Shown: one piece after another, positions 19,837 to 28,199 of the stretch
How the letters are laid out: the number at the start of each line of letters is the position of its first letter
How positions within the stretch are numbered: position 1 is the stretch's first letter
NCBI RefSeq assembly: GCF_943193175.1
Contig: NZ_CALPDF010000002.1
Coordinates: 124,001 to 188,000, forward strand
Direction: 5' to 3'
DNA: 64,000 nt
From: Neobacillus muris
Lineage (GTDB): Bacteria; Bacillota; Bacilli; Bacillales; Cytobacillaceae
The notes under the pieces: generated by a model
Seen by the model: the letters and a program-made list of their open reading frames with translations, nothing else
Databases searched by the model: none
Told to the model about the DNA's origin: nothing
Position numbers and translations under genes: made by a program

Positions 19837-19994
19837 TATGGTAATTTGATACTTCTCGAAGATAAATGGTGCCCTGCTTAAAGTGTTTTTGCCTGATTTT
19901 TTTGGTACTGATTTCTTTGGTTTGAATAGTATGGTAGGGGCAGCGAGAGCTATTCGTGAATAAACAGACGTGAGATTTATTGAGGAGGGACAGT

Positions 19995-20078
19995 ATGAAA
20001 TTTTATACGATTAAACTGCCGAGATTTTTAGGCGGAATTGTCCGGGCGATGATTGGTGTGTTTAATAAAAAAGAATAG
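19995..20078 (+). CDS. spoVM: Stage V sporulation peptide SpoVM
   Basis: SpoVM is a tiny amphipathic helix that recognises the convex forespore membrane and anchors SpoIVA, which starts the spore coat. The reading frame is 27 codons, MKFYTIKLPRFLGG and onward, one residue longer than the 26-residue B. subtilis peptide. Pro9, which is critical for curvature recognition, is kept, as are GGIVRAMIG and a basic end. GAGGAGGGA stands 5 bases before the ATG. It marks the host as an endospore former. Transcription in B. subtilis depends on the mother-cell factor sigma E; I could not confirm such a promoter here. Confidence 0.95.
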   Translation: MKFYTIKLPRFLGGIVRAMIGVFNKKE

Positions 20079-20131
20079 AATCCACTTCGTCCGATCAAAC
20101 GATCCAAACAAAGTCGATCTTGTAAACAGGC

Positions 20132-20156
20132 AGCACCCTGATATGGGTGCTTTTTA
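20132..20156 (+). terminator. Terminator after spoVM
   Basis: AGCACCC pairs with GGGTGCT around TGATAT, followed by TTTTT. It lies between spoVM and the opposing rpmB terminator. Confidence 0.87.
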
Positions 20157-20196
20157 ATTTTTTGTAAATGGGGAATAATAAAGCAGGATGGAAATT

Positions 20197-20226
20197 GAAA
20201 AAAGCATCCTTATGAAGGATGCTTTG
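20197..20226 (-). terminator. Terminator of rpmB (leftward)
   Basis: Read on the - strand, AAAGCATCCTT and AAGGATGCTTT form a stem with a short loop, followed by TTTTC. It lies 11 bp past the rpmB stop codon. Confidence 0.87.
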
Positions 20227-20236
20227 ACACGATTTA

Positions 20237-20425
20237 TTATACGCGCTCAACTTTACCAGATCTTAGTGCTCTTGCAGAAACCCAAACACGTTTTGGTTTT
20301 CCATCAACAAGAATACGTACTTTTTGCAGGTTAGCACCCCATGTACGTTTGTTTGCGTTCATAGCGTGTGAACGTGCGTTACCAGTTGTAGTTTTCTTTC
20401 CAGTTACTACACATTTGCGTGGCAT
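20237..20425 (-). CDS. rpmB: 50S ribosomal protein L28
   Basis: L28 is a small protein of the large subunit near the exit region. The 62-residue product ([18 protein letters not shown] at the start, then [11 protein letters not shown]) matches Bacillus L28 along its whole length. It has a single cysteine, so it is the zinc-free form. AAGGAGGGAAAAT precedes the ATG. It is transcribed leftward from its own promoter and a leader of about 90 bases that contains a hairpin. Confidence 0.98.
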   Translation of the reverse strand: MPRKCVVTGKKTTTGNARSHAMNANKRTWGANLQKVRILVDGKPKRVWVSARALRSGKVERV

Positions 20426-20478
20426 CTATTTTCCCTCCTTAACTTACCAATCACTAAATCAAAAAAATCATTGGATAT

Positions 20479-20506
20479 AGAAAATTGGCTTAGCCAAATT
20501 TTCTAG
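20479..20506 (-). promoter_or_regulatory. Hairpin in the rpmB leader
   Basis: TAGAAAATTTGGCTA and its near-complement form a 13-pair stem with a tiny loop, about 20 bases after the predicted transcription start and 55 bases before the rpmB ATG. There is no T-run after it, so it is not a terminator. It may be a ribosomal-protein or RNA-stability element; function is unproven. Confidence 0.45.
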
Positions 20507-20523
20507 CCTAAAGATACCTTAAT

Positions 20524-20552
20524 AATTTATCATACAAGTGATGTGAATGCAA
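20524..20552 (-). promoter_or_regulatory. Candidate sigma-A promoter of rpmB
   Basis: On the - strand TTGCAT is followed after 17 bases by TAAATT, about 100 bases upstream of the rpmB start. Spacing is ideal; both boxes deviate slightly from consensus. Confidence 0.55.
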
Positions 20553-20584
20553 TAGTTGGATCAAAAGCTTTCAAGAAAAAAACC

Positions 20585-20616
20585 TTGACATTTGCTAAGC
20601 ATAAATGGTTTATAAT
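20585..20616 (+). promoter_or_regulatory. Candidate promoter of yloU-fakA
   Basis: A perfect TTGACA at 20585-20590 and a perfect TATAAT at 20611-20616 are separated by 20 bases, which is long; TTTATA at 18 bases is an overlapping option. It lies about 90 bases before yloU and faces away from rpmB. Confidence 0.6.
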
Positions 20617-20703
20617 AAACAGGCAGGAATGACTTTTATTATTTTTGCCAGTATAGTAAAATGACTGTAGTTAAGGAGCAATTATCCGAAGGGGGAACGA
20701 TTC

Positions 20704-21066
20704 ATGTCCATTGAATTAAAAACAAAGTACGGACAAATTGATATTTCAAACGAAGTCATCGCAACCATTGCTGGAGGAGCAGCAATCGAGTGCTATGGTA
20801 TCGTTGGAATGGCCTCTAAGAACCAAATAAAAGATGGTTTCACTGAAATTTTAAGAAAAGAAAACTTTACTCGCGGTGTAATCGTTCGCCAAGAAAACGA
20901 GGCAATACATATAGATATGTACATTATTGTCAGCTATGGAACTAAAATTTCCGAAATTGCTCACAACGTGCAATCAAAAGTAAAATATACCCTCGACCAA
21001 ACGGTTGGACTAGCCGTCGACTCGGTCAACATTTTCGTTCAGGGAGTTCGTGTGACGAACCCGTAG
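20704..21066 (+). CDS. yloU: Asp23/Gls24 family envelope stress protein YloU
   Basis: This 120-residue protein belongs to the Asp23/Gls24 (DUF322) family of cell-envelope-associated proteins. Visible markers are IDISNEVIATIAGGAAIECYGIVGM at the N-terminus (shown here in parts: IDISNEVIATIAG and YGIVGMASK) and the C-terminal VDSVNIFVQGVRVTNP. No membrane helix is seen. Its precise job is unknown; in staphylococci Asp23 is a membrane-anchored stress protein. It is 15 bp upstream of fakA and conserved in that position across Firmicutes, which suggests a shared role near the membrane. Confidence 0.92.
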   Translation: MSIELKTKYGQIDISNEVIATIAGGAAIECYGIVGMASKNQIKDGFTEILRKENFTRGVIVRQENEAIHIDMYIIVSYGTKISEIAHNVQSKVKYTLDQTVGLAVDSVNIFVQGVRVTNP

Positions 21067-21081
21067 TAAGGAGGAAGCTTT

Positions 21082-22755
21082 GTGTCAATAACATCATTAG
21101 ATGGAAAGCGTTTTGCCGAGATGGTGATTCAAGGTGCCAATAACTTGGCAGTAAATGCAAAAATGGTGGATGCATTAAACGTTTTTCCGGTGCCCGACGG
21201 GGATACAGGGACAAATATGAATTTGTCCATGACTTCCGGGGCAAAAGAAGTTAAAAATAATGTGCAAGAACATATTGGGAAAGTTGGAGCTGCCCTTTCG
21301 AAAGGATTGTTAATGGGGGCACGCGGAAATTCAGGTGTCATCCTGTCCCAGCTATTCCGCGGTTTCTCTAAAGCAATCGAAGCCAAATCCAGTTTAACAG
21401 CGAAAGAATTCGCCCAGGCATTCGAAGCAGGAGTTGAAACGGCTTATAAGGCAGTTATGAAGCCTGTTGAAGGAACGATTTTGACCGTAGCAAAGGAAGC
21501 TGCGAAAAAGGGAGTTCAGACTGCACAAAAGTCAGACGACATTATTGCCGTCATGGAGGAAGTCTTAAAGGAAGCGAAAGCTTCATTGAAACGAACCCCA
21601 GACCTGCTTCCGGTATTAAAGGAAGTTGGCGTCGTTGACAGTGGCGGACAAGGTCTTGTATGCGTTTATGAAGGGTTTCTGGCACAATTAAAGGGAGAGG
21701 AATTACCCAATCTCCCAGCAGAAATGCCGTCTTTGGATGAAATGGTCAATGCGGAACACCATAAAAGTGTTCAAGGCTTTATGAATACCGAAGATATTGT
21801 TTATGGGTATTGTACGGAAATTATGGTTCGCTTTGAGAAGGAAAAAACGGACAAGTATCCGTTTAATGAGACTACATTCCGCAATGATCTAAGCAAGTAT
21901 GGAGATTCTTTGCTGGTTATTTCCGATGATGAGGTGGCCAAGGTCCATATTCATTCAGAACAGCCGGGTGAAGTGATCTCTTATGGCCAGCGGTATGGAA
22001 GCTTAATTAAAATTAAAGTAGAAAATATGCGGCAGCAGCATTCTGAAATTGTTGGTACGCAAACTCCGCTTGTGTCTGACAAACAGCCGAAGGAACAACA
22101 GGAATATGGGATTGTCACGGTATCGATGGGTTCTGGGATTGCTGAACTATTTAAGAGTATTGGAGCACATGCTGTCATTGAAGGCGGACAGACGATGAAT
22201 CCAAGTACGGAAGATATCGTTAAGGCTGTAAAACAGGTAAATGCTAAAAAAGTGTTTATTTTGCCGAATAACAAAAATATCATTATGGCTGCCCAACAGG
22301 CCGCTGATGTGACGGATGAGGAGATTCATGTCATTCCGTCTAAGACTGTGCCACAGGGGCTTGCGGCATTATTAGCGTTTAATCCATCGACAGATGCTAA
22401 ATCTAATGAAGCTGCAATGAATGATGCATTAGGCCATGTAAAATCTGGACAAATCACCTTTGCTGTCCGCGACACGCAAATTGATGGGCTGGATATTGAG
22501 AAAGATGATTTTATGGGGATTTCTGAGGGTAAAATCATTGTCAAGAATAAGGATAAAGGAAAAGCTGCCGAAGAGCTTCTTGCCCAAATGCTTAATAGCG
22601 AATCGGAAATTCTAACCATTATCTACGGTGAAGATGTCACTGAAGAGGAAGTCAATAACCTGACACAATTTGTGGAAGAAAACTACGGTGATGTGGAAAT
22701 TGAACTGCATAATGGCAAGCAGCCATTATATTCTTATATCTTTTCAATCGAATAA
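21082..22755 (+). CDS. fakA: Fatty acid kinase catalytic subunit FakA (YloV, DAK2/DegV-linked)
   Basis: FakA phosphorylates exogenous fatty acids that are held by separate FakB carrier proteins, supplying acyl-phosphate to PlsX/PlsY. The 557-residue protein has an N-terminal DhaL/DAK2 domain (NVFPVPDGDTGTNM metal-binding motif, GARGNSGVILSQLFRG), a linker, and a C-terminal domain of the YloV type with EGGQTMNPSTEDI near residue 370. The start is GTG 21082, after AAGGAGGAAGCTTT. No FakB (DegV) gene is in the window. It is close to fapR-plsX-fabD, placing acyl-phosphate supply beside phospholipid initiation. Confidence 0.93.
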   Translation: MSITSLDGKRFAEMVIQGANNLAVNAKMVDALNVFPVPDGDTGTNMNLSMTSGAKEVKNNVQEHIGKVGAALSKGLLMGARGNSGVILSQLFRGFSKAIEAKSSLTAKEFAQAFEAGVETAYKAVMKPVEGTILTVAKEAAKKGVQTAQKSDDIIAVMEEVLKEAKASLKRTPDLLPVLKEVGVVDSGGQGLVCVYEGFLAQLKGEELPNLPAEMPSLDEMVNAEHHKSVQGFMNTEDIVYGYCTEIMVRFEKEKTDKYPFNETTFRNDLSKYGDSLLVISDDEVAKVHIHSEQPGEVISYGQRYGSLIKIKVENMRQQHSEIVGTQTPLVSDKQPKEQQEYGIVTVSMGSGIAELFKSIGAHAVIEGGQTMNPSTEDIVKAVKQVNAKKVFILPNNKNIIMAAQQAADVTDEEIHVIPSKTVPQGLAALLAFNPSTDAKSNEAAMNDALGHVKSGQITFAVRDTQIDGLDIEKDDFMGISEGKIIVKNKDKGKAAEELLAQMLNSESEILTIIYGEDVTEEEVNNLTQFVEENYGDVEIELHNGKQPLYSYIFSIE

Positions 22756-22769
22756 AGAACGTCTAAAAT

Positions 22770-22797
22770 AGAAGGGTGTTATCCCTTCTTTTTTTTT
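22770..22797 (+). terminator. Terminator after fakA
   Basis: AGAAGGG and CCCTTCT pair around TGTTAT, with a run of nine T. It separates the yloU-fakA unit from sdaAB. Confidence 0.92.
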
Positions 22798-22847
22798 GTG
22801 GAATATGCTAATATTAACAATCCGGATGTGTAAAGGGAGAGTTATCA

Positions 22848-23510
22848 ATGAAATATAGAAGCGTGTTTGATATAATTGGTCCGGTGATGATTGGCCCATC
22901 CAGTTCCCATACGGCAGGTGCAGCCAGAATTGGACGTGTGGCAAGGAGCCTGTTTGGCAGGGAGCCAAAATGGGCGAATATTTCTTTTTATGGCTCATTT
23001 GCTAAAACCTATAAGGGGCATGGAACGGATGTAGCAATTGTTGGCGGTTTATTGGATTTTGATACAGATGATCCTAGAATCATCGATGCTTTGGATATTG
23101 CGAAAGATCACGGTATTAAACTGCGTTTTATCGAAGAGGATGCCGTTCCAGAACACCCTAATACCGCTAGAATCATGATCGGTGACCATAATGGAGAACT
23201 AGAATTGGTGGGCATTTCCATTGGCGGCGGAAAAATAGAAATAACCGAATTAAACGGATTCGAGCTCAAGCTTTCTGGAAATCATCCAGCCATCCTTGTG
23301 GTACACAATGATCGGTTTGGTGCTATAGCAAGTGTGGCTAATACTCTTGCAAAATATGAAATTAATATCGGACATATGGAGGTTGCCCGCAAAGATGTTG
23401 GCAAAATGGCTCTAATGACCATCGAAGTAGATCAAAATGTAGATGAACAATTAATCGAAGAGCTCGAACAACTTCCAAACATACTGAAAGTAACGAAGAT
23501 TGTAGAATAA
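22848..23510 (+). CDS. sdaAB: L-serine dehydratase, beta subunit
   Basis: With SdaAA this forms the iron-sulfur L-serine deaminase that converts serine to pyruvate and ammonia. The 220-residue protein begins with MKYRSVFDIIGPVMIGPSS, has the SSSHTAG serine-binding loop at about residues 17-23, and ends in an ACT-like regulatory domain (HPAILVVHNDRFGAIASVAN). The alpha subunit gene follows after 23 bp. Confidence 0.97.
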   Translation: MKYRSVFDIIGPVMIGPSSSHTAGAARIGRVARSLFGREPKWANISFYGSFAKTYKGHGTDVAIVGGLLDFDTDDPRIIDALDIAKDHGIKLRFIEEDAVPEHPNTARIMIGDHNGELELVGISIGGGKIEITELNGFELKLSGNHPAILVVHNDRFGAIASVANTLAKYEINIGHMEVARKDVGKMALMTIEVDQNVDEQLIEELEQLPNILKVTKIVE

Positions 23511-23533
23511 AAGATAGTAAGGGGGGGACCTCT

Positions 23534-24415
23534 GTGTTTCGCAATGTTGCTGAATTAGTGGAACTCGCCGTCAAACAAAATAAAAAGATTTCCGAAATTA
23601 TGTTAGAACAGGAAATTGCCGTAACAGGACGGTCGAGAGAAGAAATCATCGCGGTTATGGACCGTAACCTTACCGTAATGGAAGAAGCGGTAGAACGAGG
23701 AATCAAAGGAGTCACATCCCACTCCGGATTAACCGGCGGAGATGCTGTACTCTTGCAAGCATATATCGAAAAAGGAAATTTTCTCTCGGGAGAAACGATT
23801 CTGGATGCCGTAAGTAAAGCTGTGGCAACCAACGAAGTCAATGCAGCAATGGGAACGATATGCGCTACGCCGACAGCAGGCTCCGCGGGCGTGGTTCCGG
23901 GAACCTTATTTGCTGTTAAGAAGAAGCTTAACCCGACTAGGGAACAAATGATATCATTTTTATTTACTGCCGGAGCATTTGGTTTTGTTGTGGCGAATAA
24001 TGCTTTCATTTCAGGGGCAGCGGGCGGCTGTCAAGCTGAAGTTGGATCAGCCGCAGGGATGGCTGCTGCAGCCATCGTCGAAATGGCTGGCGGAAGTCCT
24101 GAGCAATGTGCAGAGGCGATGGCGATTACATTAAAGAATATGCTTGGATTAGTCTGTGACCCGGTTGCTGGATTGGTGGAAGTGCCATGTGTAAAACGAA
24201 ATGCCATGGGGGCAGCTAATGCCATGGTCGCTGCCGATATGGCTTTGGCTGGAATCAAAAGCCGGATTCCGTGTGACGAAGTAATCGACGCCATGTACAA
24301 AATCGGCCAATCCATGCCGACAGCATTAAGAGAAACTGGACTGGGAGGGTTGGCGGATACACCAACAGGCCGGGCATTGCAAGCCAAAATCTTTGGTGTG
24401 CCGCTTAAAGAATAG
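23534..24415 (+). CDS. sdaAA: L-serine dehydratase, alpha subunit
   Basis: This is the [4Fe-4S] catalytic subunit of L-serine dehydratase. The 293-residue protein starts at a GTG after GGGGGGGACC and shows THSGLTGGDAV, cysteine-bearing segments ATPTAGSAGVVPG, GAAGGCQAEVGSA and LVCDPVAGLVEVPC, which provide cluster ligands. It is coupled to recG, whose GTG start shares the last base of the sdaAA stop codon. Confidence 0.97.
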   Translation: MFRNVAELVELAVKQNKKISEIMLEQEIAVTGRSREEIIAVMDRNLTVMEEAVERGIKGVTSHSGLTGGDAVLLQAYIEKGNFLSGETILDAVSKAVATNEVNAAMGTICATPTAGSAGVVPGTLFAVKKKLNPTREQMISFLFTAGAFGFVVANNAFISGAAGGCQAEVGSAAGMAAAAIVEMAGGSPEQCAEAMAITLKNMLGLVCDPVAGLVEVPCVKRNAMGAANAMVAADMALAGIKSRIPCDEVIDAMYKIGQSMPTALRETGLGGLADTPTGRALQAKIFGVPLKE

Positions 24416-26463
24416 TGAATGCCTATTTAAATCAGCCAGTAACCGCCCTAAAAGGCATTGGGGAAGAAACTGCGGCCATCCTATCTGAAATCAATATCTT
24501 TACTATTAAGGATTTATTGGAATATTTTCCTTATCGGTATGAGGACTACCGCCTCCGCGATTTAGCAGAGGTGCAGCATGATGAAAAAGTGACCGTGGAG
24601 GGGAAGGTTCATAGTGAGCCTTCTCTTGCCTATTATGGCAGAAAAAAATCAAAGCTGACGATACGGGTTCTGGTCGGCCGGTACCTGATAAAAGTGGTAT
24701 TTTTTAACCAGCCGTATTTAAAAAATAAAATAGCAATCAATGAAACCATTACGGTGACGGGAAAATGGGATGCCCATCGGCAGATCATTACCGCCAATGA
24801 ACTTCAGCTGGGCGCCAACATCAAGACGGCAGATTTTGAGCCTGTTTACTCCTTAAGAGGCAGTTTAACAACAAAAGGAATGAGAAAATTTATCCGGTTA
24901 GCCTTTCAGCAATATGGCAGCTATATCGAAGAAACTTTGCCTGATCATTTCTTGCAAAAATACCGTCTGCTTAACCGGAAGGATGCCCTTCGAGCCTTAC
25001 ATTTTCCTTCAAGCCAGGAAGACGTAAAGCAGTCACGGCGGCGCTTTGTTTATGAGGAATTTCTAGTTTTTCAGTTAAAAATGCAGGGATTGCGAAAATT
25101 TGAGCGGGAGCATTCGCCTGGAGTAAGCCAAAATTATGATTTGCAGAAATTAAAAGAGTTTCTCAATCAACTTCCGTTTCCGTTAACCAGTGCCCAAAAA
25201 CGGGTAGTTAACGAAATGATCAAGGATTTAAAATCGCCTTATCGCATGAACCGGTTATTGCAAGGTGATGTTGGATCGGGAAAAACAGTAGTGGCAGCCA
25301 TCGGATTGTATGCCAGTGTGACGGCTGGATTTCAGGGGGCGCTCATGGTGCCAACAGAGATTTTAGCGGAGCAGCATGCGGAATCTTTAAGACAACTGCT
25401 TGAGCCTTTCGATGTCCGGTGTGAACTCTTGACAAGCTCAATTAAAGGGAAACGAAGAAAGGAAATCCTTCATGAATTGGCAGAAGGCAATGTGGACATT
25501 CTAATTGGTACCCATGCGCTGATTCAGGATGAGGTTGCCTTTAAGAGATTAGGGCTTGTCATAACCGATGAACAGCACCGATTTGGAGTTGAACAGCGGA
25601 GAGTATTGCGGGAAAAGGGAGAAAGCCCTGATGTGCTGTTCATGACAGCAACCCCGATTCCAAGGACTCTCGCCATTACTGTGTTTGGAGAAATGGACGT
25701 ATCCGTTCTGGATGAGATGCCGGCAGGAAGGAAATCAATTGAAACATATTGGGCCAAACCAGAAATGCTGGAACGGGTTCTTGGAATGGTTGAAAAGGAA
25801 TTAAGAAAAGGGCATCAGGCCTACGTAATATGTCCGCTCATTGAAGAGTCGGATAAGCTTGATGTCCAAAACGCGATTGATGTGTATGCCGCCCTAAGCC
25901 AATTCTTTCAGAATCGCTATAAGGTGGGTCTGATGCATGGACGATTGGCGGCAGAAGAAAAAGATGCGGTAATGAAACAATTTAGCTCCAATGATGTTCA
26001 AGTCCTTGTCTCCACTACAGTGGTGGAGGTTGGGGTAAATGTGCCAAATGCGACCATAATGGTCATTTACGATGCTGAGAGATTCGGCTTGTCCCAGCTC
26101 CACCAGCTTCGGGGCCGGGTAGGTCGAGGCAGTGACCAGTCCTATTGCATATTGCTTGCAAATCCTAAGTCAGAAACCGGCCAAGAGCGTATGAGAATAA
26201 TGACCGAAACAAATGATGGGTTTGTGTTGAGCGAGAAAGATTTAGAGCTCAGAGGGCCAGGTGACTTTTTTGGCAAAAAACAAAGTGGAATCCCTGAGTT
26301 TAAAATTGCTGATATGGTTCACGATTATCGTGCCCTAGAAACAGCCAGAAACGATGCGGCCATGCTGCTGGAATCAAGCGCCTTCTGGAGTTCCCCGGAA
26401 TACGAACATTTACGGACTTATCTTGAAGATTCGGGGGTCTTAGAAGGAGAGAAACTTGATTAA
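24415..26463 (+). CDS. recG: ATP-dependent DNA helicase RecG
   Basis: RecG reverses stalled forks and branch-migrates Holliday junctions. The 682-residue protein has the N-terminal wedge/OB domain (KVTVEGKVHSEPSLAYYG), Walker A GDVGSGKTV near residue 284, DEQHRFG near 385, and the TATPIPRT, GRVGRG and TEPQ-type C-terminal motifs. GTG 24415 is the start: it overlaps sdaAA by one base and has only a weak ribosome site (AAAG), so translation is probably coupled. Two hairpins follow the stop codon. Confidence 0.97.
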   Translation: MNAYLNQPVTALKGIGEETAAILSEINIFTIKDLLEYFPYRYEDYRLRDLAEVQHDEKVTVEGKVHSEPSLAYYGRKKSKLTIRVLVGRYLIKVVFFNQPYLKNKIAINETITVTGKWDAHRQIITANELQLGANIKTADFEPVYSLRGSLTTKGMRKFIRLAFQQYGSYIEETLPDHFLQKYRLLNRKDALRALHFPSSQEDVKQSRRRFVYEEFLVFQLKMQGLRKFEREHSPGVSQNYDLQKLKEFLNQLPFPLTSAQKRVVNEMIKDLKSPYRMNRLLQGDVGSGKTVVAAIGLYASVTAGFQGALMVPTEILAEQHAESLRQLLEPFDVRCELLTSSIKGKRRKEILHELAEGNVDILIGTHALIQDEVAFKRLGLVITDEQHRFGVEQRRVLREKGESPDVLFMTATPIPRTLAITVFGEMDVSVLDEMPAGRKSIETYWAKPEMLERVLGMVEKELRKGHQAYVICPLIEESDKLDVQNAIDVYAALSQFFQNRYKVGLMHGRLAAEEKDAVMKQFSSNDVQVLVSTTVVEVGVNVPNATIMVIYDAERFGLSQLHQLRGRVGRGSDQSYCILLANPKSETGQERMRIMTETNDGFVLSEKDLELRGPGDFFGKKQSGIPEFKIADMVHDYRALETARNDAAMLLESSAFWSSPEYEHLRTYLEDSGVLEGEKLD

Positions 26464-26465
26464 AG

Positions 26466-26550
26466 ACAGGTCTTTTTTCCTGTTTTTAACTTGTCTATAC
26501 TTGGAGCAGAATACAAGGATAAAAAACTTATTCTTGCATTCTGCTTTTTT
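26466..26550 (+). terminator. Double terminator after recG
   Basis: A weak hairpin (GACAGG/CCTGT with T-rich loop and tail, 26467-26488) is followed by a strong one: GCAGAATACAAG pairs with CTTGCATTCTGC, with a long A/T loop and a tail of TTTTTT. The 3' arm of the second contains the -35 box of the fapR promoter. Confidence 0.8.
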
Positions 26551-26562
26551 AAATTTTATACT
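26534..26562 (+). promoter_or_regulatory. Sigma-A promoter of fapR
   Basis: TTGCAT and TATACT are separated by exactly 17 bases. The -35 box lies in the 3' arm of the recG terminator stem. The expected start point is close to 26569, inside the FapR operator. Confidence 0.75.
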
Positions 26563-26566
26563 ACTC

Positions 26567-26583
26567 TTAGTACCTAGTCATAA
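26567..26583 (+). promoter_or_regulatory. FapR operator (autoregulation)
   Basis: A 17-base element, TTAGTACCTAGTCATAA, has dyad symmetry (TTA..AC...GT..TAA) and matches the FapR site described in Bacillus. It covers the expected transcription start, which fits repression that malonyl-CoA relieves. Confidence 0.78.
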
Positions 26584-26603
26584 GAACTCGGACGGTGTGG
26601 AAA

Positions 26604-27170
26604 ATGAGGAGAAGTAAAAAAGAACGACAGCAGCTGTTAATGTCCACTATTCAAGATAATCCATTTATTACGGACGAGGAGCTTGCAGAAAAATTTCAAG
26701 TAAGTGTGCAAACAATCCGTTTGGATCGTTTGGAGTTATCGATACCCGAGCTTCGGGAACGAATTAAATCAGTTGCGGAAAAACGGTTTGACGATGAAGT
26801 CAAATCACTTCCAATCGATGAAGTAATCGGGGAAATTATTGATATGGAACTCGACCAAAATGCGATTTCCATTTTTGATGTAAAAAATGAACATGTCTTT
26901 AAACGAAATCAAATTGCCCGAGGGCATCATGTTTTTGCTCAGGCAAATTCACTTGCTGTGGCAGTCATCAATGATGAATTGGCGCTGACAGCAAAAGCGA
27001 ATATCCAATTTATTCGCTCAGTGAAACTGCATGAACGTGTCATTGCTAAAGCCAAGGTATTAAAAATTGATGAGGCGAAGGGCAGGACATTTGTCCGAGT
27101 GAAAAGCTTCGTCAATAATGAACTCGTTTTTACCGGAGACTTTGAAATGTACCGTTCGAATAATCAATAA
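26604..27170 (+). CDS. fapR: Malonyl-CoA-responsive lipid repressor FapR
   Basis: FapR represses fatty acid and phospholipid genes and lets go of DNA when it binds malonyl-CoA. The 188-residue protein starts [10 protein letters not shown] and has an N-terminal helix-turn-helix ([21 protein letters not shown] in part: [12 protein letters not shown]) and a C-terminal hotdog effector domain ([20 protein letters not shown]). ATG 26604 is preferred over GTG 26595 because relatives begin at MRR and the length then matches. It leads the fapR-plsX-fabD-fabG operon under its own operator. Confidence 0.97.
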   Translation: MRRSKKERQQLLMSTIQDNPFITDEELAEKFQVSVQTIRLDRLELSIPELRERIKSVAEKRFDDEVKSLPIDEVIGEIIDMELDQNAISIFDVKNEHVFKRNQIARGHHVFAQANSLAVAVINDELALTAKANIQFIRSVKLHERVIAKAKVLKIDEAKGRTFVRVKSFVNNELVFTGDFEMYRSNNQ

Positions 27171-27182
27171 GGGATGAGACCA

Positions 27183-28187
27183 ATGAAACTTGCCATTGAT
27201 GCTATGGGCGGCGACAATGCACCAAAAGAGGTTGTCTTAGGTGCCATGAAGGCCATTAACGAATTTCCAGAATTGCAAATAACTCTTGTGGGGGATGAGA
27301 GCAAAATAAAAGAGACCCTCACAAGCAGCGAAAGACTAACGATTATACATACTGATGAAGTTATATTAAGTACTGATGAACCAGTTCGGGCTGTCCGACG
27401 GAAAAAAAATGCCTCTATGGTCCTTGCGGCAGCTCAAGTGGCGGAAGGAAAGGCTGATGCCTGCTTGTCTGCCGGAAGTACCGGGGCTTTAATGGCTGCC
27501 GGACTGTTTGTAGTAGGCCGGATTGAAGGAATTGACCGTCCAGCTTTAGCGCCAACGCTTCCGACAATTGGCGGAGAAGGATTTCTTTTATTGGATGTAG
27601 GAGCGAATGCCGATGCCAAACCGGACCATCTTTTGCAATATGCGATTATGGGCTCCATTTACAGCGAAAAAGTGAGAGGCATTCAGAATCCAAGAGTTGG
27701 ACTGTTAAATATCGGCACTGAGGAGAAGAAAGGCAATGAACTGACCAAACATGCATATGGCCTTCTTAAGCAAGCAAATATTAATTTTGTTGGGAATGTG
27801 GAGTCCAGAGATTTGCTTGAAGGAGTTGCAGATGTCGTGGTGACGGATGGTTTTACCGGTAACATGGTGTTAAAGACCATTGAAGGCACCGCATTAGGCA
27901 TGTTTAAAATGTTAAAAACCACTTTGATGTCCAGCCTGAAAAGTAAACTGGCAGCCGGGATGTTAAAGCCTGAATTTAGTTCATTGAAGAGCAAATTGGA
28001 CTATTCCGAATATGGCGGGGCAAGTCTTTTTGGCTTAAAGGCACCTGTGGTTAAAGCGCATGGTTCATCGGATGCACAAGCGATATTCAGTGCGATTAAA
28101 CAGACCAGGGAAATGGTCAATAATGACGTAATTGGATTAATTAAACAAACAGTCGAAGAAACGGCTTCAATTGAATTACAAAGATAA
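27183..28187 (+). CDS. plsX: Phosphate acyltransferase PlsX
   Basis: PlsX converts acyl-ACP to acyl-phosphate, the donor used by PlsY for the first acylation of glycerol-3-phosphate. The 334-residue protein begins [18 protein letters not shown], followed by [14 protein letters not shown] and [17 protein letters not shown] 27183 is favoured over 27174 because AAGGG at 27169 then lies at normal distance and the family starts at this point. The acyl-phosphate it makes is the same intermediate that FakA makes from outside fatty acids. Confidence 0.97.
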   Translation: MKLAIDAMGGDNAPKEVVLGAMKAINEFPELQITLVGDESKIKETLTSSERLTIIHTDEVILSTDEPVRAVRRKKNASMVLAAAQVAEGKADACLSAGSTGALMAAGLFVVGRIEGIDRPALAPTLPTIGGEGFLLLDVGANADAKPDHLLQYAIMGSIYSEKVRGIQNPRVGLLNIGTEEKKGNELTKHAYGLLKQANINFVGNVESRDLLEGVADVVVTDGFTGNMVLKTIEGTALGMFKMLKTTLMSSLKSKLAAGMLKPEFSSLKSKLDYSEYGGASLFGLKAPVVKAHGSSDAQAIFSAIKQTREMVNNDVIGLIKQTVEETASIELQR

Positions 28188-28199
28188 GGAGGAGCTGCA

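Noticed and set aside
19826-19855. Possible sigma E promoter for spoVM
   Set aside because: The -10 box matches poorly (GATACTTC against CATACAAT), so it was not called as a feature.
23362-24009. 215-codon leftward frame across sdaAB-sdaAA
   Set aside because: Both sense genes are conserved along their full length; the antisense frame has no family resemblance.
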